DNA from: Aliidiomarina shirensis
Lineage (GTDB): Bacteria > Pseudomonadota > Gammaproteobacteria > Enterobacterales > Alteromonadaceae
Reading direction: 5' to 3'
Assembly: GCF_003987345.1 (NCBI RefSeq)
Contig: NZ_PIPP01000003.1
Span: forward strand, 186,001 to 250,000
DNA: 64,000 bases
Under the pieces are notes generated by a model. That model saw nothing but the letters and a program-made list of their open reading frames with translations, did no database searches and was not told where the DNA came from. Position 1 is the stretch's first letter. Each line of letters starts with the position of its first letter. Below are positions 8,798 through 17,414 of the stretch, one piece after another. Made by a program: the position numbers and the translations under genes.

Positions 8798-9112
8798 CTA
8801 AATAAAAGAATACACAAAGGTTGCAAAAACATACAGATATAATGCGCTAAGCACGATATTGCTAATAAAAATACAGTACCAGAACGGCGTGTTAATGCCA
8901 TTTTCAGCTCGCTTTTCTGCAGAGCAGAGTACGATAGTCGAGCCTATAGAAAACACCGCTGAAGCCACTAGCAACGGCAACGAAATTAACGCCGCGAACA
9001 ACAGCACACCCCCGCTGGGCGCAGCACTCATGGAAGCTTGCGCTTGCATGAGCCAATGCACTGCAATCGCAATTAATGCTGCTGCTAACGCTAATAGTTG
9101 AATCTTTTTCAT
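8798..9112 (-). CDS. Small membrane protein of unknown function
   Basis: 104 residues with three hydrophobic helices (about 4-24, 34-58 and 78-103) and few charged residues between them. No family recognised. It sits 41 bases before the GGDEF gene on the same strand, so co-transcription is possible, but nothing in the protein indicates a shared function. The ATG at 9112 was chosen; a TTG four codons upstream is less likely. Confidence 0.6.
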   Translation of the reverse strand: MKKIQLLALAAALIAIAVHWLMQAQASMSAAPSGGVLLFAALISLPLLVASAVFSIGSTIVLCSAEKRAENGINTPFWYCIFISNIVLSALYLYVFATFVYSFI

Positions 9113-9242
9113 GTTAAATACCAAGAATCATGAATTTAGCTCATCTTAATAGAATGCTTTTGTATTACAAAGCCTAGTTTAGGCTGGAATTCAAAGCTTG
9201 TTGTGGTTAAACTCATCGATAAAATCAAACGCTCGTTTTAAA

Positions 9243-10046
9243 ATGGATGATCACATGCAGTTCTCAGAAGTATTAGCCTCCATTGGTTCCGAAGCGAACC
9301 AAACATTGCATTTGCCTGAAGGTTGGAATCAAGGCCGAGCTCTATTTGGTGGCCTTACCGCGGGTATAACCTACCAACATGCTTTAAATGGTGTGAACCC
9401 AAATCAGCAAGTTCGTGCGCTTACCATTTCTTTCGTAGGCCCGTTAGCTGCTGGGAAAGCGCAACTAAAACGTAGAATTCTTCGTGAAGGAAAAAACGTT
9501 ACACAAGTAAGTATCGAGATTGAGCAAGATAATGCAGTAATGCTCAGCGCCTTAGTAACCTTCGGGTTATCGCGCCCTTCAGCGGTTAAAGTAACCGATA
9601 CGCCAACCGCAAAAGTGCCTCCCCGCGAACAAGGCCCAGCTTTCCCTAGATCAAAGCTAAGCCCCGAATTTACGAACCACTACGATTATCGTGTAAGTGT
9701 GGGCGGAATGCCATTTAGCAATAACCCATCGCGTGAATTTGGCGGGTGGATGCGCTACTCGCAAGAAGATAGCCCTATTGATATTGGTTTGTTCCTAGGT
9801 TTAGTAGACGCATGGCCACCGGCTGTGTTGCCGCACCTTGATGCCCCCGCGCCCGCCAGCTCACTTACTTGGACGATAGAATTTCCTGAGCCACTGCCAA
9901 CCACAAAGCGCACCAGCGATTGGTGGCAATATGTGGCATACATTGATTATGCCGCCGATGGGTATGGCCATACTCATTCACATATTTGGGATAATGATGG
10001 CAAGTTAGTGGCAATTAGCCGACAAACGGTTACCGTTTTTGGCTAA
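9243..10046 (+). CDS. Acyl-CoA thioesterase family protein (double hotdog, TesB-like)
   Basis: About 267 residues. Conserved thioesterase features are present: the GRALFGGLTAGI stretch near residue 32, the VRALTISFVGPLAAG strand, and in the second half GLFLGLVDAWPPAVLP and SSLTWTIEFPEP. The tandem hotdog layout matches the 4HBT_3/TesB-like group, which hydrolyses acyl-CoA in the cytoplasm. The frame extends to a TTG at 9198, but ATG at 9243 or 9255 fits the family N-terminus (MQFSEVLASI). GGATGA before 9255 makes that second ATG equally plausible. Confidence 0.85.
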   Translation: MDDHMQFSEVLASIGSEANQTLHLPEGWNQGRALFGGLTAGITYQHALNGVNPNQQVRALTISFVGPLAAGKAQLKRRILREGKNVTQVSIEIEQDNAVMLSALVTFGLSRPSAVKVTDTPTAKVPPREQGPAFPRSKLSPEFTNHYDYRVSVGGMPFSNNPSREFGGWMRYSQEDSPIDIGLFLGLVDAWPPAVLPHLDAPAPASSLTWTIEFPEPLPTTKRTSDWWQYVAYIDYAADGYGHTHSHIWDNDGKLVAISRQTVTVFG

Positions 10047-10090
10047 GTTGATGGCCAATAAACCCTGTTGAATTAAGCCTAAATTAGGTA

Positions 10091-10900
10091 TTAAGAGAGC
10101 ACCGATTGCCTATCTAAGGCATTACCTAAGGCAGCGAAATAACGAAGCCAGGCTTTTTGTAGTTGAGCATTCAGCGCACTTGCTGGGTATAAACCTGCAA
10201 GTGCCGTTTCACTCTTTAAACAGCCTGAAACTAAAAAGTGATTCTTCTGCGGTAAGGTCTGTATGGCCTTTTCAAATCCTCTAGCCGCGAGTTCTTCTGG
10301 CAAGCTGAAATACAATGATTTATTGGCGGCATCAACGGCTTGGCAATGGCTTACAAATTCATTGGCGGCATCACCTTCAGCAGTTAAAAACAACGTCCGG
10401 TATGCATTGTGCAGTAACTTGTTTAAAGCATGCGGGTGATAATCATCTCGTTGCAACCAAGTGCTGCTGGCAAATGCATTCTTTTTCTTTATCTCAGGAA
10501 AAAGCTTGTTAGCAATATAGTGATCAAAGGCGTGAAACCATTCATGCGCCAAGCTACCGCCGCCAGCATTTTTAGTAAGGGCCAGAATACGGCCGGTGGG
10601 TTGATAATGCGCAGAAGCACCAAGTTGCCCGCCACTACCAAACGTAAGTGCCACTTCTCCATTCATAGAGATAACGGCAGGCGGTACTGCTAATATTTGC
10701 TGTAGATCACAGAGTGCATCATAGAATAAGTTAGCGCTTACTTGCTCTTCTTCGGCGGTTACCCAACGCCCAATTTTAATTCGATAAAAATAGAAGCGTT
10801 GTACAATATCGCGGAAACTCACATTTTCACCCCGGCGATGATCAGGGCCATTCCGATAAAACGCTCGCGGTGAACGCGTTGATTGTGTACTGCTTTGCAT
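10091..10900 (-). CDS. LPD1/CLCA_X-like zincin-fold protein with HEWFH motif
   Basis: 269 residues, no signal peptide. The central motif is GSLAHEWFHAFDHY, an HExxH-type zinc-protease signature, preceded by TFGSGGQLGASAHYQP and ILALTKNAGGG. This arrangement is typical of the LPD1/CLCA_X group, which is often found in large polyvalent proteins of mobile elements and also as a stand-alone chromosomal gene. Substrate unknown. It begins 15 bases after the second vWA gene on the same strand, so it may be the last cistron of the envelope operon, although its weak ribosome site also allows independent expression. Confidence 0.65.
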   Translation of the reverse strand: MQSSTQSTRSPRAFYRNGPDHRRGENVSFRDIVQRFYFYRIKIGRWVTAEEEQVSANLFYDALCDLQQILAVPPAVISMNGEVALTFGSGGQLGASAHYQPTGRILALTKNAGGGSLAHEWFHAFDHYIANKLFPEIKKKNAFASSTWLQRDDYHPHALNKLLHNAYRTLFLTAEGDAANEFVSHCQAVDAANKSLYFSLPEELAARGFEKAIQTLPQKNHFLVSGCLKSETALAGLYPASALNAQLQKAWLRYFAALGNALDRQSVLS

Positions 10901-10915
10901 TATTTGTTTGCCAAT

Positions 10916-11869
10916 TTAATTCGGTAACCCTACAAAAGCGCCCCGGTTTCGTTTCGCTACAGCTTGCATGAAAGCCGAAAATTGCGCGGCATTACCATAG
11001 CTGGCACGATGAAAGCCAATGCCGTGAATCCTGAACCGGGCGGTTCCGTTGGGCCGCATATTCGCTTGCGTAATCTCAGTAACCACCTGATCGAGTGTTC
11101 CCGGGCGGAAATCATCGCCAAACACATATAAGCTTACTTTATCTTGTTCGTTTTTATACAGCTCAATCGCCCGCAGAATACCCACCTCTGGTGCACTTGC
11201 TCCACCTCGGAATCCTGCTAAGCCTTGAATAGCACGCTGGCGCATCGTCGTTGTGTCGGGTAGCCAACGTCCTTCTTGGCCCGAGTACATAAAACTGCCA
11301 TCGGCGGCCATAATCTGGAAGCCCTTCATTTCCGGATGGCTTGCGATAATATCTTCTACTACACGCGTTACTTGCCGCCAACCTTGATCGGCCGACATCG
11401 AGCCTGAATTATCGATTACAAAAATCACATAATCGGCATCGGTTGGTATACCACCCGCTTCTGGGGAAGGCTCATCAGCAGAACTAGGTACATTCAACCG
11501 AGCTTGCTCAAAACGAATTTCATTCCGCAGCGATTGTGCCTGCCGCCTCACCTGGGCAATGCTCTCTTGCGCCCGCGGTATAGATTGCTCTAACGCTTCG
11601 GCATCGGTTTCATCGGCACTGGCGGCTGCTATTGCTTCATCTAAGGTTTCTAACTCATTATTTAAACGCGCGCTGAGATCAGCAACACGATTCTGTGCGG
11701 CAAGTAATTGCTCAATACGCACCGTAACTTCCGAAGCGGATGCATCCGAGGGCACATCTGCGTTCCGAGCTAACAGCACAAGCAGCACTACTGCACCAAA
11801 TGCACACGAAATAATATCTAAAAAAGATAGGCTAAAAATTTCTACCGGAGCCCGTTTCACTCTACGCAT
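10916..11869 (-). CDS. TolR/ExbD-like membrane stalk with periplasmic von Willebrand A domain (second copy)
   Basis: 317 residues. After a short basic N-terminus comes a single membrane helix, SFLDIISCAFGAVVLLVLLA, whose Asp sits where TolR, ExbD and MotB carry the proton-accepting Asp. A coiled-coil region (about 40-120) leads to a vWA domain that begins DYVIFVIDNSGSM, the DxSxS metal-site motif. The usual Thr of the site is replaced (GGASAPEVG), and the distal Asp is in YVFGDD. The ATG overlaps the previous stop (TAATG), with AGGAG upstream. A longer frame upstream would run into the preceding gene and was rejected. Confidence 0.8.
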   Translation of the reverse strand: MRRVKRAPVEIFSLSFLDIISCAFGAVVLLVLLARNADVPSDASASEVTVRIEQLLAAQNRVADLSARLNNELETLDEAIAAASADETDAEALEQSIPRAQESIAQVRRQAQSLRNEIRFEQARLNVPSSADEPSPEAGGIPTDADYVIFVIDNSGSMSADQGWRQVTRVVEDIIASHPEMKGFQIMAADGSFMYSGQEGRWLPDTTTMRQRAIQGLAGFRGGASAPEVGILRAIELYKNEQDKVSLYVFGDDFRPGTLDQVVTEITQANMRPNGTARFRIHGIGFHRASYGNAAQFSAFMQAVAKRNRGAFVGLPN

Positions 11870-12927
11870 TATGGCCACTCCTGCGAAGGTGCCAAGAATC
11901 GGCCTTGTGTTGAGTTGGCCCATTCCCAATACATTGACGGTGCGAAAGGGTCGCCCTCTAGCGGCAATAAAATAATGTTCATTCGATAATTACCGGGCAC
12001 ACGCTTCACCGTTTCCAGTAACAGTTCTTGCCGGCATTCAGAGGATATTGAACGTTGCCGAGAAATGAAGTTTCGACAACGCAAACCCAAACCTTCACCC
12101 AAAGTAGGTAAACCATCAGTTACTAGGTATATATCCGTAATATTTGGGTTAGCCGCCAACAGCGTTTGCATACCGAGTAATAAATTCGTACCGCCGTCCG
12201 GTGTTACATCATCTATTTCATCGGCAATTTGCCGCAACGAGCTAGTAGCCGGCACAGGGTTTACATTGTTCGGGCCCAACACGCTCGCCGAATCAGAAAA
12301 GCTAACTACGGTAACGCGGGAGGTTTCCGGCAAACGTGCGAGCAACCATTTAGCGGCGCGCACATTGCGTTGCCATTTAGCGGTGCGCTTACGTTGTTCC
12401 GGTGCATAGCTCAAGGCCAACAGCACATCCACCAGGCTATCACCCATCATGGAGGCTGATTTATCGAATAAGATACCAATTTGCCGGCCTTCAACCACCA
12501 TGCCCGTAATGTAGTTTTCTTCACCGGTACCACTTAACCGAATATTCGAATCTGGTGTTTCGATGTCTGCCAAGGCGGCAAGCTGCTCTTCAAGATCTGC
12601 AATAACCGCAAGCTCAGTCGATAATTGCTGCAGCAGTTGCTGTTGTTGCGCCAAGGTAAGCTGTTGTGCCTCTTGCGAGCCATCTTGCCTTGCTTGCTCT
12701 TCGGCAATCGCGGCGAGAGTGGCTTCAATCGCTTCTGAGATTTCAATTTCGTCGCTGGTTGCCGCAGCAATTTCCGCATCTAAGCGATTTAATTCATCGC
12801 TCGGGTCGATAGTTGCCGCGTAAAAATCAACGAGGATAAAAATTAAAATAACCGCACCCAAACCACATGCCATAACATCGAGAAATGACATATTAAAAGC
12901 ATCGTTATTTCGCCGCTTCAAACGCAT
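11869..12927 (-). CDS. TolR/ExbD-like membrane stalk with periplasmic von Willebrand A domain (first copy)
   Basis: 352 residues. The N-terminus MRLKRRNNDAFNM precedes one membrane helix, SFLDVMACGLGAVILIFILV, with Asp17 in the TolR/MotB proton-site position. Residues about 40-120 are Glu/Gln-rich coiled coil. The vWA domain follows with a complete metal-ion site: ILFDKSASM (DxSxS), GGTNLLLGM (Thr) and YLVTDGLPT (Asp). By analogy with TolR it is N-in/C-out, placing the vWA domain in the periplasm. It lies 11 bases after the TolQ-like gene, the usual order for such motors. The function of the pair is inferred. Confidence 0.82.
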   Translation of the reverse strand: MRLKRRNNDAFNMSFLDVMACGLGAVILIFILVDFYAATIDPSDELNRLDAEIAAATSDEIEISEAIEATLAAIAEEQARQDGSQEAQQLTLAQQQQLLQQLSTELAVIADLEEQLAALADIETPDSNIRLSGTGEENYITGMVVEGRQIGILFDKSASMMGDSLVDVLLALSYAPEQRKRTAKWQRNVRAAKWLLARLPETSRVTVVSFSDSASVLGPNNVNPVPATSSLRQIADEIDDVTPDGGTNLLLGMQTLLAANPNITDIYLVTDGLPTLGEGLGLRCRNFISRQRSISSECRQELLLETVKRVPGNYRMNIILLPLEGDPFAPSMYWEWANSTQGRFLAPSQEWP

Positions 12928-12938
12928 AAAAAGTTCGC

Positions 12939-13712
12939 CTAGTTATGCAGGTGAGAAAGCAGATTTTTTTCGCAAGAGCCCTGGATTTTTAACACCATGG
13001 CATCTTGTCGGCTGTTCAGTAAATGCATAACGTACATCAACAATACCGAAATCAATAAGGCTACTAATGTTGAGTTAAACGCTAATCCAAGCGATGCCGT
13101 CATGCCCGAAATATCACCGGCTAACGCATCATCAGCTTGCGCTAATGCTTGCCCGATGCCGCGCACAGTGCCTACGAAACCTAAGCTTGGAATCGCCCAA
13201 ATTAAAAAGCGCACCATATTATTCCCGCTTTCCAATTGCGCCGACACATTATCAACCGACGATTCAATCGCATCGGCAGCATGCTGTACGTTCTTCGTGT
13301 GTTTAAAGCGGCGAATGCAGCTAATCCATGTAGCGAGGGCTGGGTTTTCTCGATACTTCGAGCTTTCCAATTGGCTAAGTGCCAAATTTACATTCAGCGG
13401 CTCCGATTTATCGTGTTCAGCTAAGAAATCTTGGCTATAAATGGCTTCTTCATCAACTAAGCGCCAAATTTTATAGGCCATCAAGAAGATACAAACCAGC
13501 ATTAGCGATATACAAATTTGCTGCTCTACGCCGTTCAAAATTACCCACAACGATGATAATGCAATCGTGCCTTCAGCATTCACCAACTGCTCAGCTGCGG
13601 GCCTAACCATGCCAGCATAAAATAACTGCACCAAGGTAAATGAAATGGCCACTACAATAAAACTCACCAGTACGCCTGGGTTCATTGATGCATTCGGATT
13701 ATTGATTTTCAT
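12939..13712 (-). CDS. MotA/TolQ/ExbB-type proton channel protein
   Basis: 257 residues. Three or four membrane helices are seen (about 12-32, 60-80, 165-185 and 208-232). The last two carry the family hallmark: IPSLGFVGTVRGIGQAL, then SLGLAFNSTLVALLISVLL, matching the LGLLGTV..I and polar Thr segment of TolQ/ExbB/MotA. Such proteins form the inner-membrane ring that passes protons and drives a TolR/ExbD/MotB stalk. The next two genes supply candidate stalks, so this is likely the motor of the cluster. It is longer than ExbB, with a sizeable cytoplasmic loop between helices 2 and 3. Confidence 0.85.
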   Translation of the reverse strand: MKINNPNASMNPGVLVSFIVVAISFTLVQLFYAGMVRPAAEQLVNAEGTIALSSLWVILNGVEQQICISLMLVCIFLMAYKIWRLVDEEAIYSQDFLAEHDKSEPLNVNLALSQLESSKYRENPALATWISCIRRFKHTKNVQHAADAIESSVDNVSAQLESGNNMVRFLIWAIPSLGFVGTVRGIGQALAQADDALAGDISGMTASLGLAFNSTLVALLISVLLMYVMHLLNSRQDAMVLKIQGSCEKNLLSHLHN

Positions 13713-13746
13713 ATGCTTAGCCTAATTGTAGTATTCGTGCCGATGG

Positions 13747-13863
13747 TTAAATATTAGTCGGGAAATCTTGTGGCGCATCAAGCGACACAAAGTACGCCAT
13801 AGCACTGGCTCCGGCCAACGCTAAAATGAGTATCGAAATTATGATAATTAATCGTCTTTTCAC
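13747..13863 (-). CDS. 38-residue single-pass membrane peptide
   Basis: A short frame opens with GTG, five bases after an AGGTG ribosome site. It encodes a basic start (VKRR) then one hydrophobic helix (LIIIISILILALAGASAMAYF) and a short polar tail. It fills the gap between the PEGA/SUMF1 gene (40 bases before) and the channel gene (34 bases after), on the same strand. Size and position fit an accessory membrane peptide of the motor. It is short enough to be chance, so confidence is modest. Confidence 0.45.
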   Translation of the reverse strand: MKRRLIIIISILILALAGASAMAYFVSLDAPQDFPTNI

Positions 13864-13903
13864 TTTTTCACCTGTAACAAATCCTGATAAAACGCGGCCC
13901 ACA

Positions 13904-15898
13904 TTAGTTATGGTAACGCGCGATGCGGAAACCTATATCAGCCGCCGGTTCTGTGCCTTGTGCACGCGCGCTTGCGCGCAACAATTCCAGTTGTCCCGTA
14001 AGGTATGAAGCGCCCTTAACCACGCGGCCGTTGCCATTGTCTGGGCCTAAATAATCTTCCGCAGTAGGCGCGATATTTCCGTTACTTATTGGTTGTAACT
14101 GATAGTAATCATGCACCCACTCACGCACATTGCCCGCCAGATCATAAAATCCATTTCTATCCGCAGGATAACTCCCTACCGGCGCTTTGCCTTTGTGTTC
14201 ATCTTCATAATCGCGGAGCACAAAGGTTTGTTCGCCGCGTAACGATTCATCGGCGAAGTTAGCTTGGTTATCACGCAATACCGATTGATTACCCCAAATG
14301 TATTGCGTGCGTGCTGCGCGGCGAAAATGTTTCGCTACAAATTCCCACTCGGCTTCGCTAGGCAAGCGATAGCCACGTGAATCAAGGCGCACATCAACCA
14401 ACGTATCGCCCCGAATAATATAGAATGGCAATAAACCTTCTTGTGCACTCAGCCAATTCGTGAAGCGTGCAGCATCGAGCCAACTCACATTCGTTACCGG
14501 TAGCTCGCTGGTAGTATCGCCTTGGCCGGTAAATCGGGCATATTGCCCCTCTGTGATTTCATGGGTGGAAAGCCAAATATTCCGGGTAAAGGTTACCGGG
14601 CGCTCCACTTCGTTTCGATTTCGGCCACTTTCACTCAGCGGCGAACCCATCGTAAATGCTTGTAAACTTACCGGTAACAGGTTAATTCCAATCGTATTGG
14701 CAAATAACGGGCGCCCTTCCGCTCTACGAGCATCGAACTCCGTTAGTAACTCGGCAGTAACGTTTCGCTCCGCCGATGCTGATGGCCGAACTTCTAATTG
14801 CAAAGTACGGTAACCTTCTCGCCGGAATTCAACGATTTGCGGCACGGTTTGTAAACTTAGCTGCAATGGCACTCGCCCTTGCGCAGCGCCATTAATGTAA
14901 ACGTCTGCAGGCACATTGGCGGCGATATTCACCGTACCCATTTGCATTCGCAGATTAAATGGCACCGTGCTCTCTTCTCCGGGCGCGAGCTCAATACGTT
15001 CAGAAGCGGGCCAATAACCTTCTTTTTCATAACGTACCAGCAAGGTTTGATTGGCGTTCACCCGGGCCGGGCTTGCTATTGGTTGCTCGTTTACCGTGAG
15101 AATACCCCCAGTGGGTTGTATGGCTGCACGCAACGTAGCTTTTAATAATTCCAACTGATAATTTCGTGTGGCGCGTTCGTTACCCACACTTAGCCGCACC
15201 GTATCGGTTACCGGTTCGTAACCTTCGGCCTCAAGCCGAATGTCGTAGCTACCACCATTACGTGTTAATCGTAACGGCGTGTTTCCCACCACTTCGCCAT
15301 CGAGCGAAACTTCAGCGCCTACGGGCACTGAGTTTATTTGCATCTCACCTACAACCGGCTTTAATGAAAACTCATGGCTCAGCTGCTGACCTTTAGAAGC
15401 GGTAATGATAGTACTTTGCGGTTGATAAAACGGGTGCGCAACAGATAACTCAAATTCGCCTTCCGGAAGTTCAACCCGAAAATTTGCGCCCTCATCAAGG
15501 GTTACGCCATCGATTTGCCATAATGCATCGGTAATATTTGGGGTGATAGTGGCAACGAGTACCGCAGGTTGCGGCTTCAGCGTTACCTCAATATTGCTTG
15601 CTGTGCTGCTATCTACATTAACATCTTGGCTAATATACAATGGCGCGCGTACCTCTATGGTGGAATTGCTACCCAATAAGTAAAGCTTATTACCGAGCAT
15701 GAAACCAGCGCCAGAAACGGTGCGAAATTCCGCCTGCTCTCGGGCTTCGCTAGGCGCAACAATGACAGTGAAGCCTTGCAACAAGAACAGCCAAAACAAA
15801 TACACGGCAAGTACAATCACCAATGCACTTCCGCTTAATATCGCAAATAATCGGTGTTTACGTACGCCAGAATCAATGGCGCTATCAAGTGCGTTCAA
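13904..15898 (-). CDS. Membrane-anchored PEGA-domain and SUMF1/FGE-fold protein
   Basis: 664 residues. A short cytoplasmic tail and one membrane helix (about 17-40) lead to several PEGA-type beta modules with VPVGAEVSLDGEVVGNTPL, EAEGYEPVTDTV, PADVYINGAAQGRVPL and RREGYRTLQLEV. The C-terminal third (about 415-664) is a formylglycine-generating-enzyme fold: STHEITEGQYARF, YRLPSEAEWEF, NGFYDLAGNVREW and GFRIARYH. The whole protein contains no cysteine, so the Cys pair that binds copper in active FGE is missing and the domain is probably a binding scaffold. It starts at TTG behind AAGGAG, 12 bases after the previous gene. Confidence 0.85.
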   Translation of the reverse strand: MNALDSAIDSGVRKHRLFAILSGSALVIVLAVYLFWLFLLQGFTVIVAPSEAREQAEFRTVSGAGFMLGNKLYLLGSNSTIEVRAPLYISQDVNVDSSTASNIEVTLKPQPAVLVATITPNITDALWQIDGVTLDEGANFRVELPEGEFELSVAHPFYQPQSTIITASKGQQLSHEFSLKPVVGEMQINSVPVGAEVSLDGEVVGNTPLRLTRNGGSYDIRLEAEGYEPVTDTVRLSVGNERATRNYQLELLKATLRAAIQPTGGILTVNEQPIASPARVNANQTLLVRYEKEGYWPASERIELAPGEESTVPFNLRMQMGTVNIAANVPADVYINGAAQGRVPLQLSLQTVPQIVEFRREGYRTLQLEVRPSASAERNVTAELLTEFDARRAEGRPLFANTIGINLLPVSLQAFTMGSPLSESGRNRNEVERPVTFTRNIWLSTHEITEGQYARFTGQGDTTSELPVTNVSWLDAARFTNWLSAQEGLLPFYIIRGDTLVDVRLDSRGYRLPSEAEWEFVAKHFRRAARTQYIWGNQSVLRDNQANFADESLRGEQTFVLRDYEDEHKGKAPVGSYPADRNGFYDLAGNVREWVHDYYQLQPISNGNIAPTAEDYLGPDNGNGRVVKGASYLTGQLELLRASARAQGTEPAADIGFRIARYHN

Positions 15899-15910
15899 CC
15901 TTTACTCCTT

Positions 15911-17380
15911 TTAAATCCGCTCATCACAGATGAGGGTAACGGCAATCGGTGCGGCCGATTGTTCTACCACCACAGTGATAATCTTTGAGCGGTATCCTTC
16001 ACGCCGTCCTTCAAACTGATATGTGCCGGGTTTTAACGAAAATGAGTATTCGGAGTGAGTGCCCACTACACCCTCACCCAGCACTCGAACATGCGTCCGG
16101 TTATCACTGGTGAGCACTACCGTTACTGGCTGGTTCGCTGTTTCAATGAGCTGTTGCAACTCTTCAATAGCACTACTTAGGCGTGGGCTGATTTGCTCAT
16201 AACGCTGAGCCGTTGCAACCGCTTCCTGTGCATTTTGCAACACAGCTAAATCAGCAAGCCGTTGTGGGCTATCGATATATCGTTGCAGTTGTGCCTGCGT
16301 TTGCACAATGGCGCTTGCTTGCGTTAGGGCATTATTCGAAACACTATGCGAGGGATATTTCTGCAACGCATTACTGGCTACCATAGCCACCGTAGCCCAT
16401 TCATCGATCTCTTGAAATAGCGCCAACTGTTGTTCAATTTGTGCCAACTCTTGTTCCGCCCGTGCGTTTGTTAAGCGCGCACGGGCATTCGCTATTTCTG
16501 CACGACTTCCATCAATTTGTGCGGCTCGATTTATAGCGGTTGCTGCTCTATCCAAATCCCCCGAATCAAGCGCTTGTAGTGCTTGATCAAGCGCATTTAG
16601 AAATGCACGCTCGGCAAGCTCAGCACTTACTTCTTGGGCTCTTTCGGCCGCTTGTTCATGGTTCGGATCTAATGCTAGCAAGCTTTCTAACAACTCAATT
16701 TCCCGAAGTGGGTTGTTCTCTGCGCGCGCCGTTTGGCTTTGCAACCACAAGGCCTGAACCTCCTCATAAGCCTCTAATCGAGGCTGGAGTTCTAACGCCG
16801 GCGTGAAACTAGGGTTAATTCGAAGCGCTTCGGTATTCAATAATCGCGCACGGGATATTTCACCATCAGAAAACGCAGCGAATGCTTGTTCATACGCTTG
16901 CGTGAAGGCAGCTTGATATTCATTTTCAAGTTGGCTTATGGCGTTATTAAGGTCGCTGAGCGCTGCGCGGGTGCCAGCGTAATCAGCATCGGTGTATAAC
17001 GCATAAGCATTTTCCAGCATTTGCTGAAAAGTAGTGAATTGCTCCGGCCGCCAAGCATTAAAAGCAGCGTTGGCACCTGCCTGCTGTAAACGCTGGCGCG
17101 TATCGGAAAGTTGTTGCTGGATAGCCGCTCGTTCAGCAGAATCAATAGGCGGCTGGTTGCTTGGTTCTTCAGCTTCCAGCGCACCATTCGTTCTCGAAAC
17201 TTCTGTAAGCGCCTTATCCGAATCGGAATTAAACGATTTGGTTACGCTTAAAATTAAAAAATACAAAAGTGCCGCGAGGGCAACGATAAGTAGCGATACA
17301 AACGCCACTTTCGTTACCTTTTTCACGAGCTTCAGCCTCGCGGCTTTTACTTCGGATATCGAATCATCAATGTTAGACAC
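15911..17380 (-). CDS. Membrane-anchored helical-repeat protein with PEGA-like C-terminus
   Basis: 489 residues. A basic N-terminus and one membrane helix (about 24-46) precede about 330 residues of Ala/Gln/Glu-rich helices in TPR-like repeats (for example FSDGEISRARLLNTEALRIN and ALDSGDLDRAATAINRAA). The last 70 residues are beta-rich and PEGA-like (SLKPGTYQFEGRREGYRSKI). The repeats should lie in the periplasm and may bind the neighbouring vWA or PEGA proteins. The start is GTG behind GAGGTGAG. Catalytic motifs were not seen. Function unknown; it belongs to the TolQ-vWA operon by strand and spacing. Confidence 0.75.
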   Translation of the reverse strand: MSNIDDSISEVKAARLKLVKKVTKVAFVSLLIVALAALLYFLILSVTKSFNSDSDKALTEVSRTNGALEAEEPSNQPPIDSAERAAIQQQLSDTRQRLQQAGANAAFNAWRPEQFTTFQQMLENAYALYTDADYAGTRAALSDLNNAISQLENEYQAAFTQAYEQAFAAFSDGEISRARLLNTEALRINPSFTPALELQPRLEAYEEVQALWLQSQTARAENNPLREIELLESLLALDPNHEQAAERAQEVSAELAERAFLNALDQALQALDSGDLDRAATAINRAAQIDGSRAEIANARARLTNARAEQELAQIEQQLALFQEIDEWATVAMVASNALQKYPSHSVSNNALTQASAIVQTQAQLQRYIDSPQRLADLAVLQNAQEAVATAQRYEQISPRLSSAIEELQQLIETANQPVTVVLTSDNRTHVRVLGEGVVGTHSEYSFSLKPGTYQFEGRREGYRSKIITVVVEQSAAPIAVTLICDERI

Positions 17381-17414
17381 AACTCACCTCTTACTTCTTG
17401 CCCATCAAGCTGCG

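Noticed and set aside
10916-13712. Zorya-type anti-phage system
   Set aside because: The channel and stalk genes fit superficially, but the stalks carry vWA domains instead of OmpA-like domains and no ZorC, ZorD or ZorE-like gene is adjacent.
13904-15898. Active sulfatase-modifying (formylglycine-generating) enzyme
   Set aside because: No cysteine in the protein and no sulfatase nearby; only the fold is supported.
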